Assembly: GCF_004135205.1 (NCBI RefSeq)
Contig: NZ_CP035490.1
Location: 930,001-994,000, forward strand
Origin: Hahella sp. KA22
GTDB lineage: Bacteria > Pseudomonadota > Gammaproteobacteria > Pseudomonadales > Oleiphilaceae
Direction of reading: 5' to 3'
Length of the DNA: 64,000 bases
Shown here: positions 1 through 7,908 of the stretch, one piece after another
How positions within the stretch are numbered: position 1 is the first letter of the stretch
Layout: every line of letters starts with the position of its first letter
Notes under the pieces: model-generated
What the model was told of the DNA's origin: nothing
Databases searched by the model: none
Seen by the model: only the letters and a program-made list of their open reading frames with translations
Program-made: the position numbers and the translations under genes

Positions 1-12
1 GAAGTGGTTAAG

Positions 13-549
13 TTAGTCCAGTCCGAGTAAGCGCTGTTTCAGCGACTCATCAAAAGGGCGTCGGCCCAGCCAGATATTGAAGTAGGCGTGCGCCAGCGGC
101 TCCTCCCGCAGGCGCGCCAGCTCCTGATCGTTGAGCAACAGGCGCAGGCCATCGTTAGCTTGATACTCCAGGCGATACTGGTCGCCATCACTTACATCGC
201 GATAGCTGGAATGGAATTGGCGCAGGGCGCTGGCGTTTTCAGGCAAGGATTGGTTGCGACGCAACAAGGTTTCCGCACTTTCCGTAAAGGCGTGGGCGGG
301 GATGTTGCGTTCATAACGAAACAGCATCACGCGACTTTCCTGTGTGTCCTGTCGCCAGGATGTTGCGCAGTTCTCACGATAGAGAGCGGCGGCGCCAACG
401 GTGAACAGTCGGTAGGCCTTTAACTCGGCGACGCCGCAGCGTTGTAAAGTCGCGTCAGCAACCTGCTGTGTTGAGGGAAATCTAACTGAGTCTGAAGCCC
501 AAATCTTTGGAACGGTTAGCGCCAGAATGAGCAGCAGGCGGGTTTTCAC
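13..549 (-). CDS. Exported chalcone-isomerase-like protein
   Basis: This 178-residue protein has an N-terminal hydrophobic segment (about residues 3-18) that reads as a signal peptide, so it is probably periplasmic. The remainder resembles the bacterial chalcone-isomerase-like fold (Chalcone_3 type), including the C-terminal AYFNIWLGRRPFD stretch typical of that family. Bacterial members are not known to make flavonoids and their substrate is unknown. Its start overlaps the end of the NTF2-like gene by four bases, so the two are translationally coupled. In several proteobacteria these two families travel with DUF1365, Cfa-like and FAD-oxidoreductase genes, which here lie just across the divergent promoter. 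Family assignment is fairly safe; function is unknown. Confidence 0.8.
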   Translation of the reverse strand: MKTRLLLILALTVPKIWASDSVRFPSTQQVADATLQRCGVAELKAYRLFTVGAAALYRENCATSWRQDTQESRVMLFRYERNIPAHAFTESAETLLRRNQSLPENASALRQFHSSYRDVSDGDQYRLEYQANDGLRLLLNDQELARLREEPLAHAYFNIWLGRRPFDESLKQRLLGLD

Positions 550-1112
550 TGGTTTGCCCCCACGCCGCCGCGAATCTTCTGCAGGACGCCTCCGACCAGC
601 GGAAGGTGATAGTAAAAACCCTCAGCGCTGTCCCAGTAATCCTGATGAAGAACGATCTCTCCTTGAGCATTGAAGCGTAGATGAGAGACACCGATGGAGG
701 TGACTTCGATCTGCTTCCACCAGACTTTGAACTTTAAGGTCATGGTCCAGCGCAGCAGGATGTCATCGCCGGTCGATGCAAAGTCTAGGAACTGTACTGA
801 CGTGGAGGCTTTCTCCGCCATCGCGACGAAGTAGCGCGTCAGGTCCTCCCGCTCCTGCAAGCTGTGAAAGGTGTCATTGAAATAAAATGTCTTCGCGTAA
901 GCGCGCTCGACGGCGGCGGGGATACTGTCTGGCGTGAAATTATTCATGAGCGCTATGAAGCCTTGCAGTCGCGGCTCCTGCTCAATGGAAGAGAAAGTGT
1001 CGGAACCCGCTGCGGTTAAATAATCCTGATGGGGCGTCAACGGACCTGAACTGGAGCAGGCGCTCAGTAATCCTGCGAAGGCGGCGGTCAAGCTGGTGCG
1101 GAGAAGTGCCAT
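546..1112 (-). CDS. NTF2/SnoaL-like lipoprotein
   Basis: This 188-residue protein begins with a lipoprotein signal ending in LLSAC (Cys near residue 19), so it is probably anchored in the envelope. The mature part looks like an NTF2/SnoaL alpha+beta cone: a long N-terminal helix containing FYFNDTFHSL, then strands with ILLRWTMTLKFK and HLRFNAQGEIVLHQDYWDSAEGFY. Such folds bind small hydrophobic ligands or act as small enzymes; no catalytic assignment can be made. The start has a Shine-Dalgarno AGGA about nine bases upstream. It is the first gene of a leftward pair with the chalcone-isomerase-like gene and is divergent from the desaturase operon. Confidence 0.75.
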   Translation of the reverse strand: MALLRTSLTAAFAGLLSACSSSGPLTPHQDYLTAAGSDTFSSIEQEPRLQGFIALMNNFTPDSIPAAVERAYAKTFYFNDTFHSLQEREDLTRYFVAMAEKASTSVQFLDFASTGDDILLRWTMTLKFKVWWKQIEVTSIGVSHLRFNAQGEIVLHQDYWDSAEGFYYHLPLVGGVLQKIRGGVGANQ

Positions 1113-1328
1113 AACGTCAATTCCTGAAAGGTTTCCATGTACTTGATGCTAAGCTTTACGACGCTGGACGAGATTCAGTTTTGCCATGGCCGGCGATGAT
1201 GACGTTGAAGACTCGCCGAACCTGATCAAGACAGTTATAAAATCCCGCCTGCAAACCAAACCGCTTCTTCGTTCGTAAGATATTGGCGATGACAGCGGCG
1301 ACTCTCTCAACTGAGGACAGATTTTAAT

Positions 1329-2279
1329 ATGCAAGGCTTGGGCAGGTTATTGAGCTGGATTGATAATGACCGCAAAGGATTGTCGGTAGATGTAGGTCAG
1401 GACGCTGTGGACTGGCGCAGAGTCTGGCCGTTCGTCGGCATTCACCTGGCCTGCCTTGCAACGCTTTGGGTGGGCTGGAGTCCTGTAGCGGTGTGGGTGG
1501 CGGTTGGCGCTTATCTGGTGCGCATGTTCGCCATCACAGCGTTTTATCACCGATATTTTGCTCATAAGTCCTTTCGCACCAGCCGTCCCGTGCAGTTTGT
1601 TTTCGCTGTACTGGGAGCCTCCGCTACTCAGCGCGGTCCGCTTTGGTGGTCGGCGCATCATCGCCATCATCACCGTACTTCCGACACTGAAGCAGACCCA
1701 CACTCGCCCAGACATGGCTTTTGGCGCAGTCATGCTGGCTGGTTTCTGGGAGGAAAATACTTTAAGGCGCCGCTGAATCTGGTGAAGGATTTCAGTCAGT
1801 ATCCCGAATTACGCTGGCTTGATCGGTTTGATATGTGCGTGCCCCTGGCTTTCGGTTTCGGCATGTGGTGTCTGGGCGAAGGACTTGCCTATATGGCTCC
1901 GCAACTGCAAACCAATGGCTGGCAAATGTTGGTGTGGGGGTATTTTATTTCCACAGTGGTGTTGATTCACGCGACCCTGGCCATTAATTCTCTCGCCCAT
2001 CGCTGGGGGACGCAGCGATATGAGACGGGTGACGACTCCCGCAATAATTTTATTCTGGCGCTGCTGACTCTGGGGGAGGGTTGGCACAACAATCATCATC
2101 ACTATTCCGGCAGCGCACGCCAGGGGTTCTTTTGGTGGGAGCTGGATCTGAGCTATTACCTGTTGCGATTGATGGCGGCGGCAGGCTTGATCTGGGATCT
2201 CAGAGATGTCCCTGAACATAAGAAGTGGGCGCATAAACCTGAAATCTCAGGCCTGACGCTGAACGGAGGCCGCAGATGA
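1329..2279 (+). CDS. Acyl-CoA/acyl-lipid delta-9-type fatty acid desaturase
   Basis: This is a membrane di-iron desaturase of about 316 residues. The three histidine boxes are visible: HRYFAHK (residues 74-80), HRHHH (111-115) and HNNHH (253-257), with an extra NSLAHRWG (220-227), the order expected for stearoyl-CoA 9-desaturase-like enzymes. Hydrophobic segments around residues 33-70 and 170-215 provide the membrane spans. The enzyme would introduce a cis double bond into a long acyl chain using O2 and electrons from a reductase. It is the first gene of a rightward six-gene operon and overlaps the next gene by four bases, so the unsaturated product may be the substrate of the methyltransferases downstream. 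Exact regiospecificity cannot be read from sequence. Confidence 0.9.
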   Translation: MQGLGRLLSWIDNDRKGLSVDVGQDAVDWRRVWPFVGIHLACLATLWVGWSPVAVWVAVGAYLVRMFAITAFYHRYFAHKSFRTSRPVQFVFAVLGASATQRGPLWWSAHHRHHHRTSDTEADPHSPRHGFWRSHAGWFLGGKYFKAPLNLVKDFSQYPELRWLDRFDMCVPLAFGFGMWCLGEGLAYMAPQLQTNGWQMLVWGYFISTVVLIHATLAINSLAHRWGTQRYETGDDSRNNFILALLTLGEGWHNNHHHYSGSARQGFFWWELDLSYYLLRLMAAAGLIWDLRDVPEHKKWAHKPEISGLTLNGGRR

Positions 2280-3535
2280 ACATCGCGATCATCGGCGGCG
2301 GAGTCTCCGGCCTCACCGCAGCTTATTATCTGCATAAAAATCATGAAGTGACGTTGTTCGAAGCGAATGGGCGTCCAGGCGGCCACACCGATACGCATTC
2401 TCTCCGGTTGGATGGTCAGGATGTGGCGGTTGATTCCGGCTTTATTGTGTTTAATGAACACAATTACCCCAGATTCTGCGACATGCTGCGAGAGTTAGGC
2501 GTGCAATGGCGCGACAGCGACATGAGTTTCAGCGCAGTCAATGAGGCGACGGGCATGGAGTATGGCGCGGCGGGTCTGAATCGATTACTGGCGCAGAAGC
2601 GCAACCTGATGCGTCCAGACTTTTATCGGATGCTCAAAGATCTCATGCGTTTTTACACAGAAGCGCCGAGACGGGCTTTGGAAGTTGATGCCGATCTGAC
2701 GTTGGGCGAGTTTTTACGTCAGGATGGTTATAGCCGCGCGTTTATCGACAACCACATTGTGCCCATGGCATGCGCGCTTTGGTCTGCGTCTGCGCGAATA
2801 ATTGAGGCCTTCCCGTTTCGTTTCTTCATCTCCTTCATGGATAACCATCGCATGTTGCAATTACGCGGTCGGCCGCAATGGAAAGTCGTGCAGGGCGGTT
2901 CGCAGCAATATGTAAAACGCATTCAGGCAGTGCTTGGCCGCCGGGTGCGTCTGTCTTGTCCGGTCGCCGTGGTATCCCGTTGCGGAGACTCCGTGATGGT
3001 GCACTCGGAGCGATATGGCGCTGAAAATTATGACGTTGTCGTCTTCGCCTGTCATAGTGATCAGGCGCTGGCTCTGCTTAAAGACTCAGATCGAACGGAA
3101 TGTGAGGTCTTGGGCGCGATTCCCTATCAGGACAACCTGGCGGTAGTGCATTCTGATACGCGCGTCATGCCGTCGAAACGCGCCGCCTGGGCGAGTTGGA
3201 ACGCCTTTATTCCGCAGCAGGCGGCGCAGCATTGTTCTGTCAGCTATTGGATGAACTCGCTACAAGGCCTTACTTGCGAGACGCCTGTAATTGTGACATT
3301 GAATCCGACTTTCCCGATCGCCCCTGAAAAAGTCTACGCCCGCCGCACCTATGCGCACCCTGTCTACACCCATGAAACGCTGGCTGCTCAAGCGCGCCGC
3401 GAAGAAATCAATGGGCGCCGTAATACCTATTACTGTGGCGCATATTGGGGCTGGGGATTCCATGAAGATGGCGTGCGTAGCGCGTTGGATGTCGTGTCCC
3501 TGATCCAGCGGAGGCGGTATGGCGTTGCGGCATAG
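2276..3535 (+). CDS. FAD-dependent amine-oxidase-like oxidoreductase
   Basis: This 419-residue flavoprotein starts with a Rossmann dinucleotide motif (GGGVSG, residues 7-12). The ribose-binding acidic residue and the GRPGGH motif follow near residues 28-40, as in NAD(P)-binding Rossmann/amine-oxidase-fold proteins. This subfamily is the usual neighbour of DUF1365 and cyclopropane-synthase-like genes. The C-terminal YYCGAYWGWGFHEDGVRSAL region matches the end of the FAD-binding lobe. Known relatives take part in modification of unsaturated acyl chains, possibly as dehydrogenases, but the exact reaction is not certain. It overlaps the desaturase by four bases and the DUF1365 gene by 17 bases, so it is part of one transcript. 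Confidence 0.88.
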   Translation: MNIAIIGGGVSGLTAAYYLHKNHEVTLFEANGRPGGHTDTHSLRLDGQDVAVDSGFIVFNEHNYPRFCDMLRELGVQWRDSDMSFSAVNEATGMEYGAAGLNRLLAQKRNLMRPDFYRMLKDLMRFYTEAPRRALEVDADLTLGEFLRQDGYSRAFIDNHIVPMACALWSASARIIEAFPFRFFISFMDNHRMLQLRGRPQWKVVQGGSQQYVKRIQAVLGRRVRLSCPVAVVSRCGDSVMVHSERYGAENYDVVVFACHSDQALALLKDSDRTECEVLGAIPYQDNLAVVHSDTRVMPSKRAAWASWNAFIPQQAAQHCSVSYWMNSLQGLTCETPVIVTLNPTFPIAPEKVYARRTYAHPVYTHETLAAQARREEINGRRNTYYCGAYWGWGFHEDGVRSALDVVSLIQRRRYGVAA

Positions 3536-4313
3536 CGCAATCTGTGAAGGCAAAGTGCGGCATCGCCGCTATTCGCCGGCGTCGCATCATTTTGAGTATC
3601 GCATCAGCATGACCTGGCTGGATTTGGATGAGTTGGAGGAAATTAATGCTCTGCCTTTTTGGTCCAGCCGAGGCTTCAATTTGATGCAGTACCGGCGTTC
3701 AGATTATCTGCGTCGAGACATTCCTGACTTAAAACAGGCTGTATATGAACGTCTGCAGGAAGCTGGCGTGGCCCAGCAGTCTGGCGCTATTCGCCTGCTG
3801 ACCCATTTACGCTCCTGGGGGTTTTGCTTCAACCCTGTCTCGTTTTACTTCTGCTTTAACCAACAGGAAGAGTTGTACGCCATCGTCGCGGAGATCAACA
3901 ACACGCCCTGGAACGAACGGCATTCCTATGTGTTGCCGCTGACGCCGCAACGGTTGCAGGGGCAGGCGCTCACTTTCAGCTTTGATAAGGCGTTTCATGT
4001 GTCGCCGTTCATGCCGATGGCGCTGAAATATGAATGGCGATTTCGCCTGGATGAGCAACGGGTTTGGACGCACATGCGTTTATTGGAAAACGGCGCAGCG
4101 GTGTTTGACGCCAGCCTGGGGCTGGTGAAGAAGCCCCTGACTGTCGCCAGCGCATGGCGCGCACCGCTTAAATTTCCCTTTATGTGCGTCACTGTCGCGA
4201 TAGCGATTTATCGGCAGGCGTTTTCACTTTGGCGCAAAGACGTCCCTTTCTATCCCCATCCCGATAAAAAGGCGCGGGGGGTGAGAAAGCGGATGAATCA
4301 GGAGACGGTTTAA
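3519..4313 (+). CDS. DUF1365 domain protein
   Basis: This 264-residue protein matches the DUF1365 family across its whole length: the N-terminal AICEGKVRHRRYSPASHHF, then RLLTHLRSWGFCFNPVSFYF and ALKYEWRFRL are hallmark segments. A GGAGG sequence ahead of the ATG supports the chosen start, which lies inside the end of the oxidoreductase gene. The biochemical role is unknown; family members are nearly always encoded between an FAD oxidoreductase and a Cfa-like methyltransferase, as here. It probably acts on or binds the same modified lipid. No signal peptide is seen, so it is expected on the cytoplasmic side. Confidence 0.9.
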   Translation: MALRHSAICEGKVRHRRYSPASHHFEYRISMTWLDLDELEEINALPFWSSRGFNLMQYRRSDYLRRDIPDLKQAVYERLQEAGVAQQSGAIRLLTHLRSWGFCFNPVSFYFCFNQQEELYAIVAEINNTPWNERHSYVLPLTPQRLQGQALTFSFDKAFHVSPFMPMALKYEWRFRLDEQRVWTHMRLLENGAAVFDASLGLVKKPLTVASAWRAPLKFPFMCVTVAIAIYRQAFSLWRKDVPFYPHPDKKARGVRKRMNQETV

Positions 4314-4357
4314 ATCGGCGTTAAGCCTTGATGGTTCAAATAGCTGGAGACATAACT

Positions 4358-5596
4358 ATGTGGGCGAGTGCGATCAGCAAACCCTTACTATTGCCCGAAC
4401 GTTTTTGGAAACAGGCTTTATACCGTCTGTGCTCGGGTATACAAGACGGGGAACTGGAGCTTTACGGCGACGGAGACAGTCGCGTTTTCGGTTCGCCTGG
4501 GCGGGATGCTCTACGCGCCAGAATAGACGTCGCAAACCCTGACTTTTACCGCGTCGCGCTGACAGGGGGCGTCAATGGCCTGGCTGAAGCCTGGATGGCT
4601 GGGTCTTGGACGTCACCGGACCTGACTGCGCTGGTGCGCTTGTTGCTGCGTAACCGCGCTCGATTGGAGCAGCTGGAATCCGGCCTGGCGCGCCTGCCGG
4701 GGGCATTGAGCAAGCTTTGGCACAGCTTCAACCGCAATACGCTGCAGGGCTCCCGTAAAAATATCGCGGCGCACTATGACCTCGGTAATGACTTTTTCAG
4801 CCTGTTTCTGGATGAAAGCATGATGTATTCCTCTGCAGTGTATGTCACCGGTGAGGAATCCCTGGAACAGGCCTCGAGAGCCAAGCTGGAGCGTATTTGC
4901 CGCAAGCTGGCGTTAACGCCAAACGACCACTTGCTTGAAATTGGTTCCGGCTGGGGAGGCATGGCCTTGTACGCCGCCCGGGAATATGGCTGCAAGGTGA
5001 CCACGGCGACCATTTCTTTCGAACAGCACGCCGCTGTGGCGGAGCAGGTCCAGCAGGCGGGACTGCAAGACCGGGTGTCAGTGCTGTTGCAGGACTATCG
5101 CAAACTGGAAGGCCGCTATGACAAATTGGTCTCCATTGAAATGGTGGAAGCGGTGGGGCATCAGTTTCTGGATGGCTACTTCCGTCAAGTCAGCGGCCTG
5201 TTGAAGGATGAGGGTCTGGGGCTGATTCAAGCGATCACCATCGACGACAATCGCTACGAGAAAGCGCTGAGGCATGTGGACTTCATCAAGCGTTATATTT
5301 TCCCCGGCAGCTTTATCCCCTGTGTGTCCGTGCTGACGCAGAGCGCCGCCAGTGCCGGTCTGCGTCTGTTTAATCTGGAGGATATCGGGGAAAGCTACGC
5401 CCTCACTTTGCAGGAGTGGCGCAGTCGTTTCTTGCGGAATCTGCCGCAAGTGCGTGAGCAGGGTTTTGACGAACGCTTTATTCGCATGTGGGAGTTTTAT
5501 CTTTGCTATTGTGAAGGCGGCTTTCGCGAACGGGCGATCTCCAATGTGCAGATGCTGTTCGCCAAACCCGATAGTCGGCGCGAGCAATGGCTGTGA
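4358..5596 (+). CDS. Cyclopropane-fatty-acid-synthase-like SAM methyltransferase (first copy)
   Basis: This enzyme of about 412 residues belongs to the cyclopropane-fatty-acyl-phospholipid synthase family. It has the acyl-binding N-terminal part, the AHYDLGNDFF motif (about 138-146) and the SAM-binding EIGSGWGG motif (194-201). I chose ATG 4358 (GGAG upstream) over TTG 4328. In E. coli Cfa the bicarbonate is held by a Cys in YSCAYW and a His in LLHTIG. Here the matching segments read YSSAVY (157-162) and LIQAIT (289-294), so Cys is replaced by Ser and His by Gln, and FEHVG is replaced by VEAVG. It may therefore methylate a double bond without closing a ring, as proposed for methylated or furan fatty acid pathways. 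That last point is inference. Confidence 0.88.
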   Translation: MWASAISKPLLLPERFWKQALYRLCSGIQDGELELYGDGDSRVFGSPGRDALRARIDVANPDFYRVALTGGVNGLAEAWMAGSWTSPDLTALVRLLLRNRARLEQLESGLARLPGALSKLWHSFNRNTLQGSRKNIAAHYDLGNDFFSLFLDESMMYSSAVYVTGEESLEQASRAKLERICRKLALTPNDHLLEIGSGWGGMALYAAREYGCKVTTATISFEQHAAVAEQVQQAGLQDRVSVLLQDYRKLEGRYDKLVSIEMVEAVGHQFLDGYFRQVSGLLKDEGLGLIQAITIDDNRYEKALRHVDFIKRYIFPGSFIPCVSVLTQSAASAGLRLFNLEDIGESYALTLQEWRSRFLRNLPQVREQGFDERFIRMWEFYLCYCEGGFRERAISNVQMLFAKPDSRREQWL

Positions 5597-6366
5597 GTCT
5601 GACGCTGCTATGGTGGTCGCCGGTCTGTCTGGCGGCTGTGTTCTTTGTTGGATATCTGTGGCAAATCCAGAGCCGTAATGCAGGCTGGGTCGACGTTTGG
5701 TGGGCGGCCGGCGTAGGCGTCACCGGGGCCTTGTATGCCCTGGTGGGAACTGGCGATCTGTCGTTACGTCTGACGGTGGCGTTGATTTATCTGGTGTGGT
5801 TCGGACGACTGTCGTTGCACTTGGCTGGCAGAGTCGCAGGAGCAGAGGAGGATGGACGTTACGCCGCTTTACGTGTGTGGGCGGGAGATCGCTGGCGGAG
5901 TGTATTTCTGGGAATGTACATGATGCAGGCGTTCTGGGTGTGGTTGTTCGCACTGCCGGCCTGGGTGATCAGTCAGGCCCAGGAACCACCGGCGGCCCTG
6001 TATGCGGCGTCGCTTCTCCTGGTCGTCGTCGCCTGGCTCGGCGAAACCCTGGCGGATCGGCAGCTCGCGGCGTTTAAAGCCGATCCGCAAAACCAGGGCA
6101 AAACTTGTCGGCACGGTCTATGGCGTTATTCGCGGCATCCCAATTACTTTTTTGAATGGCTGCATTGGTTCGCTTATCCGTTATTGGGCGCCGCATCTCC
6201 CTGGGGATTCTGGCTCTGGAGCGCGCCGGCGCTCATGTTCGTCTTCTTGTATTTCGTCACCGGCATTCCTTTTACCGAACGACAGGCGTTGCGTTCGCGG
6301 GGGGAGGATTATCGGGATTATCAACGCCGCACTCCCATGTTTATACCCTGGAGGCCAAAATCATGA
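5587..6366 (+). CDS. DUF1295 integral membrane protein (steroid 5-alpha-reductase-like)
   Basis: This 259-residue polytopic membrane protein has about six hydrophobic spans. It carries the DUF1295 signature near its C-terminal half: CRHGLWRYSRHPNYFFEW followed by a hydrophobic span and ERQALRSRGEDYRDYQRR. The fold is shared with steroid 5-alpha-reductases and isoprenylcysteine methyltransferases, where the RHPNY segment sits at the cofactor site. It overlaps the first Cfa-like gene by 10 bases and the second by four, so it is firmly part of the operon. A lipid-reductase-like role on the modified acyl chain is plausible but not shown by the sequence. Confidence 0.85.
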   Translation: MAVSLTLLWWSPVCLAAVFFVGYLWQIQSRNAGWVDVWWAAGVGVTGALYALVGTGDLSLRLTVALIYLVWFGRLSLHLAGRVAGAEEDGRYAALRVWAGDRWRSVFLGMYMMQAFWVWLFALPAWVISQAQEPPAALYAASLLLVVVAWLGETLADRQLAAFKADPQNQGKTCRHGLWRYSRHPNYFFEWLHWFAYPLLGAASPWGFWLWSAPALMFVFLYFVTGIPFTERQALRSRGEDYRDYQRRTPMFIPWRPKS

Positions 6367-7376
6367 GCATGATCGAACTGGCGGAAAAAGGCTTGTTGCC
6401 TGACGCATTGATTCGCTTTGGCATTCGCCGCCTGTGTCGCCAACGTCTGATGCAGGAGCGCAAGCGGGGAAGCGGCGAGCTTGAAAGGATCGCCCGCTAT
6501 CTCAACGGCCCTATCGCCATAGAGACCCGGGCGGCGAACGAGCAGCATTATGAGGTTCCCGCTGAGTTTTATCGTCTGGTCTTAGGGCCGCGCTTGAAGT
6601 ACAGCGCCTGCTGGTGGGGCAAAGAGGTGAGCGATCTTGCCGCGGCGGAGGAAGCAATGCTGGCTATTTACGCTGAGCGGGCTCAGCTGGCCGATGGACA
6701 GCGTATTCTGGATTTGGGTTGTGGTTGGGGGTCTTTGAGTCTGTGGCTGGCGGAGGCTTTTCCCAAGGCGGAGATTACCGGCGTGTCCAACTCCTCATCA
6801 CAGCGTAGATATATTGAAGAGCAGGCGGCCCTGCGCGGTTTACCCAACCTTAAAATTCTGACTTGCGATGTGAATGTGTTTAGCCCTTCCACAACCTTTG
6901 ATCGCATTGTCTCCGTGGAAATGTTGGAGCATGTGCGCAATTATCAGACGCTATTCGAACGGATCAGCCAATGGTTGACGCCGGCGGGGTTGTTCTTTGC
7001 TCACATATTCTGCCACCGCAACCTGCTTTATCCCTTTGAAACGGAAGGCGCCAATAACTGGATGGGCAGATATTTCTTTACTGGGGGACTGATGCCCGCA
7101 GCGGGAACGTTTGGTCATTTCCAGCAGAATCTGCGCCTGATGCAGCAGTGGATGCTCAATGGACGTCATTACGGCGCGACGGCGGAAGCCTGGCTGGCGA
7201 ACCTGGACGCCAACGAATTCAAAGTGAGGAAAATCTTCGCTGACGCATACGGAGAAGAGCAGGCCGATCTCTGGACCCAACGGTGGCGCATGTTCTTCAT
7301 GGCGTGTGCGGAGTTATTCAATTATCGCTCCGGGGCGGAATGGCAGGTTGGCCATTATCTCTTTATGAAGCAATAA
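6363..7376 (+). CDS. Cyclopropane-fatty-acid-synthase-like SAM methyltransferase (second copy)
   Basis: This is a second, shorter Cfa-family methyltransferase of 337 residues, starting at an ATG that overlaps the DUF1295 stop as ATGA. An in-frame extension back to 6156 lies inside the DUF1295 gene and is not credible. Visible motifs are NEQHYEVPAEFY (about 59-70), KYSACWW (79-85) and the SAM loop LDLGCGWGS (116-124), followed by SVEMLEHV and FAHIFCH, which keep the Glu and His features of the family. It looks closer to the coclaurine-N-methyltransferase-like subgroup than to classical Cfa. It is the last gene of the operon. A hairpin at 7396-7427 follows. Confidence 0.85.
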   Translation: MSMIELAEKGLLPDALIRFGIRRLCRQRLMQERKRGSGELERIARYLNGPIAIETRAANEQHYEVPAEFYRLVLGPRLKYSACWWGKEVSDLAAAEEAMLAIYAERAQLADGQRILDLGCGWGSLSLWLAEAFPKAEITGVSNSSSQRRYIEEQAALRGLPNLKILTCDVNVFSPSTTFDRIVSVEMLEHVRNYQTLFERISQWLTPAGLFFAHIFCHRNLLYPFETEGANNWMGRYFFTGGLMPAAGTFGHFQQNLRLMQQWMLNGRHYGATAEAWLANLDANEFKVRKIFADAYGEEQADLWTQRWRMFFMACAELFNYRSGAEWQVGHYLFMKQ

Positions 7377-7908
7377 GTCGCGTTGGATCTTGCCTGCGGT
7401 AGCGATCCTGGCGCTGGTCGCTACCGCCATCAATGTAAATTAGCGTTTCCTTCTTCATAGACTTTCCTTGTCTTAATGGAATAAGTACGTTCGGCGCTCC
7501 AAATGTAATAACGATATACATATAAATGAATATGTATCTGTAATTGACCTACATCCTTACATTGTGCGCGAAAGTTCATGGCTTTGCGGTGATTTAATAA
7601 TGGCGCTCTTTTATAACCTCATGATAATCAAGACCATTATTAATGCTCGTCCGGAGAGTGTAGGCGGTACGATCGTCCAAATAGTCCATATGGATGGTCG
7701 TAATTTCATCAATCATGGGGTTAAATACGCCGCTTGTTGGATGATTCGCGTGTAAGCAGGATAGGTTTCAGTATTGGTCGCCAGGGTATCCGGCGCTTTT
7801 TCCGCCGCAAACGCGAATATTTTGCAGAAAAGGTTAGATAGATTCTATGGAAGAACCCAGAAATCGGGCCGGTTTCGTTTCTCCGGAGTTTGAGCGGGGA
7901 GAATGACG
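7377..7908. other. 532-bp AT-rich intergenic region
   Basis: No convincing gene lies here; a 63-codon open frame at 7564-7755 has no family resemblance or good ribosome site. Besides the hairpin at 7396-7427 there is an AT-rich inverted repeat ATACATAT / ATATGTAT at 7516-7537 with a six-base loop. The 7480-7650 stretch is visibly richer in A+T than its neighbours and probably holds the promoter of the DUF4382 lipoprotein gene. Confidence 0.5.
7396..7427 (+). terminator. Hairpin after the lipid operon, possible terminator
   Basis: A perfect 10-base stem (GCGGTAGCGA pairing with TCGCTACCGC, 12-base loop) starts 20 bases after the last operon stop codon. There is no T-run after it, so it could be a Rho-assisted terminator or simply a 3'-end stabilising stem. 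Confidence 0.45.

Noticed and set aside
1149-1334. A 61-codon minus-strand frame between the NTF2-like and desaturase genes
   Set aside because: It covers the likely divergent promoter and has no recognisable content.
6156-6362. An upstream extension of the second Cfa-like gene
   Set aside because: It lies inside the DUF1295 gene; the ATG at 6363 forms the usual ATGA overlap and gives the family N-terminus.
7564-7755. A 63-codon open frame in the gap after the lipid operon
   Set aside because: No ribosome site, no family likeness and AT-rich surroundings.
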